Assembly (NCBI GenBank): GCA_902799745.1
Contig: CADCBQ010000004.1
Span: 62,001 to 126,000 of the forward strand
Direction: 5' to 3'
Length of the DNA: 64,000 nucleotides
Source of the DNA: Fibrobacter succinogenes
Lineage (GTDB): Bacteria; Fibrobacterota; Fibrobacteria; Fibrobacterales; Fibrobacteraceae
Part shown: piece after piece, positions 35,396 to 43,688 of the stretch
Numbering within the stretch: the stretch's first letter is position 1
How the letters are laid out: every line of letters starts with the position of its first letter
Made by a program: the position numbers and the translations under genes
The notes under the pieces: generated by a model
What the model was told of the DNA's origin: nothing
The model's database searches: none
The model's input: only the letters and a program-made list of their open reading frames with translations

Positions 35396-35719
35396 TTACA
35401 GGTTGCGGTCGATAACGCCTTTAACAGTCGCCTTCGGAACGGCACCCACCACATTGCCCACTTCGACTCCGTTCTTGAAGAGCTTCATGTTGGGAATGTT
35501 CGTGATTCCGAAACGAGCGCAAATATCGCTCACGCCGGCATCGTCCACGTTTATCTTTGCAATGATTGCACGACCATCGTATTCATCGGCAAGTTCATCA
35601 ATCACAGGGCCCATCATCATGCACGGGCGGCACCAGGTTGCCCAGAAGTCCACAAAGACCAACTGACCCGATGCAATGACCTTGTCAAAATTTTCTGCAG
35701 TCAAATGAATTGCTGGCAT
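35396..35719 (-). CDS. trxA: Thioredoxin with a WCRPC active site
   Basis: A 107-residue cytoplasmic thioredoxin. The fold is complete: FVDFWATWCRPCMMMGP holds the redox cysteines and NIPNMKLFKNG the cis-proline. The residue after the first Cys is Arg where most thioredoxins have Gly, which could change the redox potential or partners. It sits directly ahead of hisF. An uncommon active site with no other defect suggests a functional variant. Confidence 0.92.
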   Translation of the reverse strand: MPAIHLTAENFDKVIASGQLVFVDFWATWCRPCMMMGPVIDELADEYDGRAIIAKINVDDAGVSDICARFGITNIPNMKLFKNGVEVGNVVGAVPKATVKGVIDRNL

Positions 35720-35757
35720 AAAAAACTCCGTTTTTTTATTAAAATAGCAAATTTCGC

Positions 35758-36405
35758 CTAGAACGCGAAACCGATCGTGTAATTTATGTCGTAACCCGAA
35801 CCCACAGTGGACACATCGTCAAGATCGTCCTTTTCCTTTTTCGAGGCAGAGTACTTCGTGTAGGAATAACCAATGTCCCAAGACGAAGTAAAGTGCCCGG
35901 CAAGAATCTTATGGCCGATATAAATGGCAAAGCCAAAGCCATTTACATGGGCGTCGTAATTTTCGCTAGGGTCAACATCATAGGTATACTCAATGCCTGC
36001 TCGGTCGTACCTGACATGAGCGGACGCATAAAGACCACGATGACCTTCGCTAAAGTAATAACGCAAGCCTTCCGAAATTCCGAAAAGCGAAATATCCAAT
36101 TCTTCGTCGCTATCCGAGAAATCCTTCCAGATTATATACGGACGAGTAATCAGGGACATATGACTTCCCAAATTACCTTCAATCGTCAAGTAAATCGACG
36201 GGATATCGAAAAGCGACAAGATCAACATCGAGATCGGGTGAATCGATATTGCAAAGGTTGGCTCGTCATTTTCGGTATGGTTTACATTCATCACCGGAAG
36301 GTCAGACTCCTGCGCACCCGAAGTATAAGCAGCCGGATCTTCAACCACCTGAGCCGAAGCAAGAGCCGCACCCAAGAGGCAAACCGAAAGTATTCTCTTC
36401 ATCAT
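35758..36405 (-). CDS. Predicted outer-membrane protein, PEGA-gene neighbour
   Basis: A 215-residue exported protein. The signal peptide (MMKRILSVCLLGAALASAQ) is followed by a beta-rich mature chain (EGLRYYFSEGHRGLYASAHVRYD, WDIGYSYTKYSAS) ending in YTIGFAF, with a terminal Phe as often seen in outer-membrane barrels. The start at 36405 has GGGG with good spacing; a longer in-frame extension upstream would bury the signal peptide. It follows the PEGA-domain gene by 17 bases. Confidence 0.65.
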   Translation of the reverse strand: MMKRILSVCLLGAALASAQVVEDPAAYTSGAQESDLPVMNVNHTENDEPTFAISIHPISMLILSLFDIPSIYLTIEGNLGSHMSLITRPYIIWKDFSDSDEELDISLFGISEGLRYYFSEGHRGLYASAHVRYDRAGIEYTYDVDPSENYDAHVNGFGFAIYIGHKILAGHFTSSWDIGYSYTKYSASKKEKDDLDDVSTVGSGYDINYTIGFAF

Positions 36406-36422
36406 ATTTTTCCCCATTAAGG

Positions 36423-38006
36423 CTAGAAAGCAAGAATAATGCCCGCAGTCAAGAGCCCAAGTCCCAAGGCACCAAGACCGATTGCAACACCGCACTTGGT
36501 ATCACCGCTGTCATTCAGTTCATGGTTATCCTTGACCATCTGGCGAGTGTCGTCACTATCGAATGCAGACAACTTCTCGTAGGCATGCTTCTTGTCAGCA
36601 GCCTTGCTCCAGTCGCGTTCGGCCAAGTACCACATGACACCACCGGCAATCAGCGGAACAATAGAGCCCCACAAAAGCCCACGACCAATGCGTCTCTGGC
36701 TACGTTCCTTATTAAAGGCGTTCTGTTCTTCAATAAATTCAAGATCTTCGAGCACAGGCGTCATATCCACATACACCAGGTTCGGCATGTAAGGCTTGAT
36801 TTCAACCGTCACCGAAGTATCGCGGTAGCCGACTTTTCTAAAGAAAACCGTGGCCTTGACCTGAGGCTTGACATTATCCACAATGGCATCGGTCATATAG
36901 TCCGGCATCCTATTCAACGAAGGCGCCTGGTTCACATAGACTTCTGCTGCTTCGGGGTTTGAGTTCAGTGTCAAGCGAGTCGAGGGGCGAAGCACCGGAA
37001 TCGTTACTTTGTTCACGCTGTCCGCATTAATACGCACAACCGTAGAACCCCACCATTCCACATCCTTCAGCACCTTCATCACCGAAATCGTGTACTTGCC
37101 CGGCTTGATATTCTTGATCGTATCGGGTGCCACAATTTTCAGCGGAATACCGTTCACATACAGCGAACAAGCTTCAGGCTGAGAAACCACCAACAAGTTT
37201 GCGTTTCCCGGCGGATAAAGTTCAATCGTTTCTTCAACAACCTTCACAATGGGAACAACGTAGTTCGAAAGCGAAAGGTCGATCATCACATCGTCTTCCA
37301 TATTGTAAAGACGCTTCAGTTCAAATCTGAAAATCTTGATATACGGATTCTTCTTGGCCGCGGCAATACTGTCCTGGATTTCGCGTTCACGGATTTCCTG
37401 TTCCATCTTCGCGATTTCTTCCATTTTCACGCGCTTGTCTTCCTTGGCCATAGCCGTAGCCAAGTCGTCGTCAGCACCGTCATCTACCGGGGCCGCCTCG
37501 GCCTTGGTCGTATCAGCCTGGGCAGCCATCGAATCCTTGACCGCATCCGTCATGATGATTTCGGTGGATTTCTGGTTCAAGTCCACTTCTTCATTTTCAT
37601 CTTCGGCCTGTTCAACTTCCTGACCGTTACTTTCCTGCAAGGCAATCGCCCGCTTGTCGGTCAGGTGTTCGATATGGCGCAACTCCGCTTCAGTCGGCTT
37701 TTTCAAGTAGACCGTATCGTTTTCGATTTTCACGAAAATGGCTTCAAGTTCAACAGAATCACCGTTTACCCAATAGCGCACAGGCACTTCGCGCCACTTA
37801 GGAGCCTCTTCTGAAGAAGAAGACACAGCCTGCGACGAAGACGACTGCACCACAGCCGAAGAAACGGCCTGCACCGCCGAAGAATCGACCGGTTCAGAAG
37901 GTTGCACATTGGCCTGCTGGGCAGGTTGCACACTCGCGGCATCTTCGGCAAATGCCGAAATGCCTGTAAACGCCAAAAACGACGAAAAAAGAATTCGCTT
38001 AAACAT
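36423..38006 (-). CDS. Exported PEGA-domain protein
   Basis: A 527-residue protein with a signal peptide (MFKRILFSSFLAFTGISAFA), a low-complexity Gln/Ser-rich stretch, and an acidic/charged coiled region (about residues 100-215). Two PEGA-type beta domains follow (about 265-340 and 345-425), recognisable by VSQPEACSLYVNGIPL and LNSNPEAAEVYVNQAPS. Near the C-terminus are a membrane span (about 455-475) and a hydrophobic end. PEGA domains are surface or periplasmic binding modules. It lies between an RNA methyltransferase gene and an outer-membrane candidate on one strand. Confidence 0.75.
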   Translation of the reverse strand: MFKRILFSSFLAFTGISAFAEDAASVQPAQQANVQPSEPVDSSAVQAVSSAVVQSSSSQAVSSSSEEAPKWREVPVRYWVNGDSVELEAIFVKIENDTVYLKKPTEAELRHIEHLTDKRAIALQESNGQEVEQAEDENEEVDLNQKSTEIIMTDAVKDSMAAQADTTKAEAAPVDDGADDDLATAMAKEDKRVKMEEIAKMEQEIREREIQDSIAAAKKNPYIKIFRFELKRLYNMEDDVMIDLSLSNYVVPIVKVVEETIELYPPGNANLLVVSQPEACSLYVNGIPLKIVAPDTIKNIKPGKYTISVMKVLKDVEWWGSTVVRINADSVNKVTIPVLRPSTRLTLNSNPEAAEVYVNQAPSLNRMPDYMTDAIVDNVKPQVKATVFFRKVGYRDTSVTVEIKPYMPNLVYVDMTPVLEDLEFIEEQNAFNKERSQRRIGRGLLWGSIVPLIAGGVMWYLAERDWSKAADKKHAYEKLSAFDSDDTRQMVKDNHELNDSGDTKCGVAIGLGALGLGLLTAGIILAF

Positions 38007-38051
38007 ATTGTAAAGATAAATAAAAATTTGCCAAATAGTCTTTATTGGCAA

Positions 38052-38813
38052 CTATTTTTCTTTCACTAGCTTAGCACAATAAATTGGGCCGCGCCCCGCA
38101 GAATGGTCAGGCAGAATATGCACGCCAAATTCAGTACGATCTGCCCCCGGCAACAGGTCTTCAATCATTTCAAAACGCATTGCAGGGCGTTTTTTCAGGA
38201 TTTTCCTGACCACATCGTCATTTTCCATAGGAGAAAGGGCGCATGTACCATAAACGACGGTTCCACCCGGTTTTAGCGCGTCTACAGCCGAAGCCAGGAG
38301 CGCCCCTTGTTCTACAGAAAGGCGTTTCACGCGCTTTGCGGACCAGACTTCCAAATGCGCCGGAGAATTCAGCACATGCCTGTCCGAAGAACAGGGAGCA
38401 TCCAGCAAGACCTTATCAAAGCATTCCTTCTTATGGAGCCCAAACTTCATGCCATCGTAGCCAGTCACCTTGATAACGGAACGCCAACTTTCAGGCAAGG
38501 AATTTTCAATTACATGCTGAAGCCTCAAACGGCGATCCGGCGAACGGTCATTACTCTGCAAGGAACCTTCCCCTTTAAGCAGAGACGCAATCACAAGCGT
38601 CTTTCCGCCCGGGGCAGCGCACATATCAAGCACATCGTCGCCAGGAACAACACCAAGAGCTTTCGCCGCAAAGACAGACGCCTCGTCTAAATAATAAGGT
38701 TCCAGGCCTTCTGCAAAACGAAGTTCCGTTGCACAGCCCTCGCCCTTCAAGGATTCAAGCAAGGCGGGCCAACGGTCGCCAAAAAGCTTCTCGTAGTAGT
38801 CGAAAAATTCCAT
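38052..38813 (-). CDS. RsmB/NOP-family RNA m5C methyltransferase, compact form
   Basis: A 253-residue SAM-dependent methyltransferase that forms 5-methylcytosine in RNA. MCAAPGGKTLVIASLL is the SAM motif, LLDAPCSSDRHVL carries one catalytic Cys region and YGTCALSPMENDDVV the nucleophile Cys (TCxxSPxEN). It lacks the N-terminal NusB-like and C-terminal PUA domains of longer RsmB/RsmF proteins, so it resembles the short NSUN4-like form. The rRNA or tRNA target cannot be told from sequence. Confidence 0.88.
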   Translation of the reverse strand: MEFFDYYEKLFGDRWPALLESLKGEGCATELRFAEGLEPYYLDEASVFAAKALGVVPGDDVLDMCAAPGGKTLVIASLLKGEGSLQSNDRSPDRRLRLQHVIENSLPESWRSVIKVTGYDGMKFGLHKKECFDKVLLDAPCSSDRHVLNSPAHLEVWSAKRVKRLSVEQGALLASAVDALKPGGTVVYGTCALSPMENDDVVRKILKKRPAMRFEMIEDLLPGADRTEFGVHILPDHSAGRGPIYCAKLVKEK

Positions 38814-38876
38814 GGTATAAATATAGTAGACGGTAGGAAGTTAGAAGTAGACAGTAATTAGTAGTAGCGACCTTAT

Positions 38877-38914
38877 AAAAAAAACTCTCTGCTCAGGGGT
38901 ATGAGCAAAGAGTT
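38877..38914 (-). terminator. Terminator behind tRNA-Gln
   Basis: On the minus strand a 12-bp stem with one mismatch (38883-38894 with 38903-38914) ends in a T-run. It begins 7 bases past the tRNA 3' end. Confidence 0.88.
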
Positions 38915-38920
38915 ATTTCG

Positions 38921-38991
38921 TTGAGCTACCAGGATTCGAACCTAGACAAACAGAGTCAGAATCTGTTGTGCTACCATTACACCATAGCTCA
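38921..38991 (-). tRNA. tRNA-Gln (anticodon CTG)
   Basis: The minus strand folds as a 71-base tRNA. The acceptor arms TGAGCTA and TAGCTCA pair completely, GGTTCGAATCC gives the T loop, and the anticodon loop TTCTGAC reads CTG. The discriminator base is A; CCA is not encoded. The cognate enzyme glnS is also in this window, 15 kb away. Confidence 0.95.
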
Positions 38992-39035
38992 ATGCGCCCC
39001 CAAAGTTAGTAAAAGAATTTCACCTCGGCAAGGGG

Positions 39036-40436
39036 TTATTCAAAAATATTTTGATTAGGCGGCGTATAAGTCATCCACTGCACCTCTTGCACATCACCTT
39101 CGGGCAACGAAACGGCCGTAAAGGTCACATAATAGTGCATCGGAACATCAGATGCTCTCATTTTGGCAACAGCCTTCGGAACACCCGAATAGAGGACAAT
39201 CTGCTGACTTCCCTTCGGCAAACCCGAAAGGATGAGCTTATCGCAGGTCGCGTCTCGAACAAAATGCGAGGTTCCCTTGATACCCACGACCACGCTGTTC
39301 ACCATGCAGTTACTAGACTGAGTAGTATCTTCGCGATCGATCACCAGGTTCACGCCACTTACCAGCTTCGAAGGAAGAGTAAGCGTCACCTTACCCGCAT
39401 CAAGAGTGTCGTTCAAGTCCTTGATTTCGCTTGCAGTCATGTAGCGAGACACGCCCACCTGGGTCACGATATCGTCCTGCAACTTGCGGAATTCAATTCT
39501 GAAGGAATCGCCCGGCAGGGAATCCGGAAGCGGCAACCACCAGCGGCCGAGACTGTCGGTCGTGGTCTGAGACACATACTGCATCGAATCACCTTCGACA
39601 AAGTTGAAACCATAAATATCCTTAATGGTCATCACTTCGACATCGGCGCAAGGCTTTCCGTTCTTGCAAAGGACCGTTCCCGAAATACGGGCCACGTTCT
39701 TCGCTTCCTTTTCGGATTCCTTGATTAAGGTATCGGCCTTAGCGGTCGTACTCCACACAATCGGACCAGAATTAACAGAATCACCAGCATTAATCTTGCC
39801 GAGATCCAGAGAACGGTAGATAAGGCTATCGGCAAATCCAAGAGACTGCATACGGGCAACCATCAGGGAATCGCCCGGGAAGATTTCCAGCGACCATTCA
39901 CCTTCGGGTACCAGCATTGCAAAGCTATCCGCAGCGAACACATCGTTGCAGAACGGCGTTCCCGAAAGGCAGGTCATAAAATGGCCACCCACAGAAACAG
40001 CGGAATCTTCAACTTCTTCAAAATAAAGCACACTACTTACGACAGCCGCCTTGGCAAGCTGAATACTGTCGAAGGCCTTCGCCTTCAGCGTGGTACGCGG
40101 CAAGAAGAACACTTCTATAGCAGAAGTATCAATCACCGCCAGCTGGAAGGTATCGGCAATTGCAGAATCAAAGGCGTACACGCCATCGGAATCCGTCACG
40201 ACTTCAATCTGTTCGGGAACATGCAGCACGCTGTCGTAAACAGCCATACGAGCCATGCGCACCATCGCGTCGGCCGCGGGGGTACCGTCTACACGACGCA
40301 CAATACCCGTCACCTGGGTTTCAGCAAGTGTGTTACCCGTATCGGTTACGGTTCCAGACACCTTTTCGTTACTGCAACCAACAAAGGCTACCAATAAAGA
40401 GGCTAGGCAAACTAACAAAGAAAATTTCTTGCTCAT
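39036..40436 (-). CDS. Lipoprotein with carboxypeptidase-regulatory-like domains
   Basis: A 466-residue exported lipoprotein with lipobox FVGCS. At least two beta-sandwich modules of the carboxypeptidase-regulatory/Cna-B type are visible, in VTGIVRRVDGTPAADAMVRM (about residue 42) and ISGTVLCKNGKPCADVEVM (about 250). Each starts with the G-x-V and G-x-P/A pattern. Four or more scattered Cys may form disulfides. The start ATG overlaps the stop of the upstream TIGR02147 regulator by ATGA, so translation is coupled. It may be a surface protein controlled by that regulator. Confidence 0.8.
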   Translation of the reverse strand: MSKKFSLLVCLASLLVAFVGCSNEKVSGTVTDTGNTLAETQVTGIVRRVDGTPAADAMVRMARMAVYDSVLHVPEQIEVVTDSDGVYAFDSAIADTFQLAVIDTSAIEVFFLPRTTLKAKAFDSIQLAKAAVVSSVLYFEEVEDSAVSVGGHFMTCLSGTPFCNDVFAADSFAMLVPEGEWSLEIFPGDSLMVARMQSLGFADSLIYRSLDLGKINAGDSVNSGPIVWSTTAKADTLIKESEKEAKNVARISGTVLCKNGKPCADVEVMTIKDIYGFNFVEGDSMQYVSQTTTDSLGRWWLPLPDSLPGDSFRIEFRKLQDDIVTQVGVSRYMTASEIKDLNDTLDAGKVTLTLPSKLVSGVNLVIDREDTTQSSNCMVNSVVVGIKGTSHFVRDATCDKLILSGLPKGSQQIVLYSGVPKAVAKMRASDVPMHYYVTFTAVSLPEGDVQEVQWMTYTPPNQNIFE

Positions 40437-41284
40437 TTTTCCTCCTCGGTTTCAGGCGGCAGATCCACTTTTTCCTTGCTCAACGGGAAAAACTGGATAT
40501 TCATCTGGCACACCATGGTTTCACCTTCATCTGAACGAATAATATCTACCACTTCTTTACGGAACAAATCAATTTTACTGATAATGCGTTCAAGCCCTTC
40601 GGCAGAAACGCTCATCGTCATACAAGATACATTTCTGCGTTCGGTGCTGTAATGGTCCAAGGCATCTTTACCGAGGTCCATCATCTGCTTTTGGAACTGG
40701 TGAACAAAGAGCGACGAAATTTCGGAGCCGCTAAAGATAGCCTTGTTCACGGAACGGTAGAAACCCTTCTCGTCAAGTTCAATCAACTGCATCGACAAGA
40801 GCAGCTGGATAGCCTGCTTTGCCTGCGGAAGCGTAATACGCGGATTCAGGAACAGCGCGAGTTCCTGGATGTTCTTCGGGCCCACGTTCAAGACGGACAA
40901 CGCCTCGCGGACAGCCACATAGTACCACTTGCTGTAGTATTCCTGCTGACTCTTGGTAAGCGACTTGATGGCGCTCGGCAGAAGGGCGGACATCTGTTCG
41001 AAGATAGCCTGCTTCGATGCCGGCGTGGTGGCATGCGTAAAGTCCACCATCAGCGTAAAGTAACGACCTTCCTTTTCGTTCAGGCCAAGAGCCGCAATAA
41101 ACTTGGGCAACATCTGGGGCGTAAGCGACTTGCGCCCGCGGACCAAGTCCAGATAAAAGCCAGACGAGGAATACCCCGCCTTCTTCGCAAAGGACCGGTA
41201 AGAAAAGTATCGTTGCACGGACTTACGATAGTCATAATAGTCCTGCAGGAACTTTCGGTAGTTGTAGTAAGCGTATACGTTCAT
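40433..41284 (-). CDS. TIGR02147-family regulator
   Basis: A 283-residue cytoplasmic protein of the TIGR02147 family, first described from Fibrobacter succinogenes. It starts MNVYAYYNYRKFLQDYY, matching the family N-terminus. FAKKAGYSSSGFYLDLVRGRKSLTP looks like a helix-turn-helix segment, and RRNVSCMTMSVSAEGLERI is another conserved stretch. The family is treated as putative DNA-binding regulators; the ligand is unknown. The start at 41284 is chosen by family alignment. It is the first gene of a two-gene unit with the lipoprotein. Confidence 0.88.
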   Translation of the reverse strand: MNVYAYYNYRKFLQDYYDYRKSVQRYFSYRSFAKKAGYSSSGFYLDLVRGRKSLTPQMLPKFIAALGLNEKEGRYFTLMVDFTHATTPASKQAIFEQMSALLPSAIKSLTKSQQEYYSKWYYVAVREALSVLNVGPKNIQELALFLNPRITLPQAKQAIQLLLSMQLIELDEKGFYRSVNKAIFSGSEISSLFVHQFQKQMMDLGKDALDHYSTERRNVSCMTMSVSAEGLERIISKIDLFRKEVVDIIRSDEGETMVCQMNIQFFPLSKEKVDLPPETEEEK

Positions 41285-41457
41285 CAACCTAAATATACTT
41301 TTTTTGTGAATTTTTGGGAACACCTATTTTTGAAATTGTTTTGTAAATTCCCGTAAATCTTGCAAAAAAGAACAATCCGTGAACACTTTTGAAAAAAGAA
41401 GTGATACGCTCCCCGATTTTTTTAGATATATTCAAGGAACACCCAATCCCATCCTTT

Positions 41458-41492
41458 GGACTTTCGTCTGGAAACAGGCGAAAGTCCTTTTT
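41458..41492 (+). terminator. Orphan terminator upstream of the hydrolase-like gene
   Basis: GGACTTTCG pairs with CGAAAGTCC (41458-41466 with 41479-41487), with an inner CTG/CAG and a GAAA loop, followed by five T. It lies 38 bases before the next gene and no plus-strand gene precedes it. It may end a small RNA or act as a leader attenuator. Confidence 0.7.
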
Positions 41493-41529
41493 CTTTGATA
41501 ATCCGATTCATTTTTCTAAATTTGGCGTC

Positions 41530-42306
41530 ATGACCAGCAAAATCGCCCGTTTCTTTAAGGAATCCGCCTTCAAGCTCTTACGCATCGCAGGCATTCTACT
41601 TATCATATATATAAGCATGGTTTTCTACCTCGCCCTTACGGAACGCAGGAACGCATTCCCGCGAGCTATTTACCATAAAGAAGCGAACGAAGCGATACAA
41701 GGCAAGGCAAAAGCCCTTGTCTGCACCTTGGACGACGGAACCGTTCTCAACGGCTTCAGCCTCGGGAACGAAAACGATCCCGTCATGCTATACTACCCCG
41801 AAGCGGATGAAGACGCAGCCCAGTTCCTCGCGCAACTCGACTCCGTCCCCGGAATAAACATCGTCACCTTCAACTACCGCGGTTCCGCCCAGAACAAGGG
41901 AACACCCAGCGAAGACACCTTTGAAAGCGATGCAAGACAAATCACCGAATGTGCCTCTCAAGTAAACGGCAAAGCCCCGCAAGCCCTTATCGGACGCGGG
42001 ATGGGAGCAATCCTTGCCGTAAACCAGCAATCAAATTACAAACAAATTATACTCATAGATCCCGTCCTCGATATTGCCGACGCGATACACGAAAAATACG
42101 GATTCCTGTATCCCAAATTCCTTGTCCGCACAAGCCTCAAAGCCACCTCGGACAACTTAAAAAATGAACAAAATAACATAACCGTAATTAGTGATAAAAA
42201 GCAGTTTGAGAATCGTACTCACTTGGAATATTCCAAGTTGGGAAACGCAAAATTATTTGTCCGAAACGGCGAATCCTTGCAAAAAACGCTGTTTTTAGCG
42301 TTTTAA
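41530..42306 (+). CDS. Membrane-anchored alpha/beta-hydrolase-like protein without the nucleophile
   Basis: A 258-residue protein with an N-terminal membrane span (about residues 17-37) and an alpha/beta-hydrolase core. FNYRGSAQNKGTPSEDTFESDA matches the YfhR/Bem46-type oxyanion region. The nucleophile elbow reads ALIGRGMGAILA, with Gly where the catalytic Ser should stand (GxSxG). It therefore cannot act as a serine hydrolase in the normal way. The ATG at 41530 is chosen as the start just ahead of the anchor. A terminator-like hairpin overlaps its last codons. Confidence 0.65.
   Translation: MTSKIARFFKESAFKLLRIAGILLIIYISMVFYLALTERRNAFPRAIYHKEANEAIQGKAKALVCTLDDGTVLNGFSLGNENDPVMLYYPEADEDAAQFLAQLDSVPGINIVTFNYRGSAQNKGTPSEDTFESDARQITECASQVNGKAPQALIGRGMGAILAVNQQSNYKQIILIDPVLDIADAIHEKYGFLYPKFLVRTSLKATSDNLKNEQNNITVISDKKQFENRTHLEYSKLGNAKLFVRNGESLQKTLFLAF
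42283..42304 (+). terminator. Terminator-like hairpin overlapping the 3' end of the coding region
   Basis: AAAACGCT pairs with AGCGTTTT (42283-42290 with 42297-42304) around GTTTTT. The right arm runs into the stop codon at 42304-42306. Confidence 0.6.
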
Positions 42307-42469
42307 GCGCAATTTATTCCAATAAAGTCGGACAAATTCTATGTGCAATTGCGCACAAAAAAAACTTTTTGGGAACAGATTTTGATTTTTTTTTCTTATC
42401 GGCATTGCCTCCATTTGAAAAAATTATTAGTTTACCTAGAAAACCACAAATAAACAAAAAGAGGTGTTT

Positions 42470-43213
42470 ATGGATACTATCATTGTAAAAATGGATATTC
42501 GCGGTTTTCTGCGTTTTCCGGATCAAGCCATCAAGACGATGAAACTCGACAAGATGGCTAAGCAAGAAGCCTCCAAGAAGGGCGAAGTCGTCGAAATCGG
42601 TCCCTATGCCGATATCGAAGTGGACCCCATCGGAAAGCGAGTTGCTATCACTCCGACTAAGGAAGCAAAGACCACGTCGTTCCGTTTCATTGTTGGTGTC
42701 AACTCTACTAAATCCAAATTCCTTTACTTCAAGGGCGCCCTCAACGCCATTGGCGAAAAAATCGTCACCGGTCCCTATGAACTGGAAAAAGAGGGCAACA
42801 AGTACATCTTCACGAGCAAGAACTCTACCAAGAAAAAAGGCCCGTGGAAGCTGATCGCCTGCCGCAACTCGATCGCAAACAAGACCATGCTCTCGATCGA
42901 TTCCCGCGGAACGATCATTTTCGACCGCAAGACCAGAGACGCGGTGAACACCCAGGTGAACAAGACCATGATTGCCGATTACGATCGTACCAAGAAGGTC
43001 TTCAAGCTTTCCTTCAGCAAGGACAAGGGCTTTATCAACGTGCGCACCATTGCAAGCCACGCCAACGCCTCGTTCATGGGCACCTTCTCTTCGCACGGTC
43101 TCGCTCTTCCCAAGCAGAGCTTCCGTACCGAATGCAAGGTCGAAGGCAAGACGATCACATTCAGCGTCGCCTCGCTGGTCGCCGAACAGAAGGCCGCAGA
43201 AAAGAAAAAGTAA
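42470..43213 (+). CDS. Unknown protein with two AbrB-like modules
   Basis: A 247-residue basic cytoplasmic protein. Two segments share one pattern: KMDIRGFLRFPDQAIKTMKL ... ADIEVDPIGKRVAITP (about residues 8-62) and SIDSRGTIIFDRKTRDAVNT ... ADYDRTKKVFKLSF (about 140-182). Each has [MI]D-x-RG, a short strand, a helix and a beta hairpin, like the swapped-hairpin AbrB/MraZ fold. This looks like an internal duplication and could bind DNA, but the likeness is by eye only. A strong GAGGTG precedes the ATG. A small membrane protein follows 16 bases later. Confidence 0.6.
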   Translation: MDTIIVKMDIRGFLRFPDQAIKTMKLDKMAKQEASKKGEVVEIGPYADIEVDPIGKRVAITPTKEAKTTSFRFIVGVNSTKSKFLYFKGALNAIGEKIVTGPYELEKEGNKYIFTSKNSTKKKGPWKLIACRNSIANKTMLSIDSRGTIIFDRKTRDAVNTQVNKTMIADYDRTKKVFKLSFSKDKGFINVRTIASHANASFMGTFSSHGLALPKQSFRTECKVEGKTITFSVASLVAEQKAAEKKK

Positions 43214-43229
43214 CTAGCTGGAGTCTCTT

Positions 43230-43688
43230 ATGATCGACATTCTCAAGTTGTTTTATACGACCCACTATAATTTGGGTGCACTGGCGATTTTATTTGTCCT
43301 TCTCTTGATTTTCTTCTTGACCAAGAAGAATTACAAGGGTGCAATCATTGTCGTCGCCATCCTTATAGTCTACAATGTCGGAATCTACAAAAGGACCGAA
43401 GGCAAATCCTGGACCATCGAAATTGAACCGCCGGAAACTGCAGCCGTAAACGATGGATACGGCAACTACAGCAAGCCGCAGCCGGTCAAGATGACCTTCT
43501 CCGCTACCCCGGAGAAATGGACCATTACCGATGAAAAGGGCGAAACCCACCACTGGTGCTGGCTAGACGCCCTCTGGGATCAATTTGCCAACACGGACAT
43601 CGTCGCCTGGATCTGGGGCGAAAATGCTAGTAAAAAGATGATGAAGTCTACGGAAACACGAGCAAATAACGCCGGAAACCAAGATTAA
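43230..43688 (+). CDS. Small membrane protein, partner of the AbrB-like protein
   Basis: A 152-residue protein with two membrane spans (about residues 14-31 and 37-52) and a soluble C-terminal domain rich in Trp (EKWTITDEKGETHHWCWLDALW). No family is recognised. GGAG precedes the ATG. It sits 16 bases behind the AbrB-like gene and shares its stop (TTAA) with the converging lpxH-like gene. Confidence 0.7.
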   Translation: MIDILKLFYTTHYNLGALAILFVLLLIFFLTKKNYKGAIIVVAILIVYNVGIYKRTEGKSWTIEIEPPETAAVNDGYGNYSKPQPVKMTFSATPEKWTITDEKGETHHWCWLDALWDQFANTDIVAWIWGENASKKMMKSTETRANNAGNQD

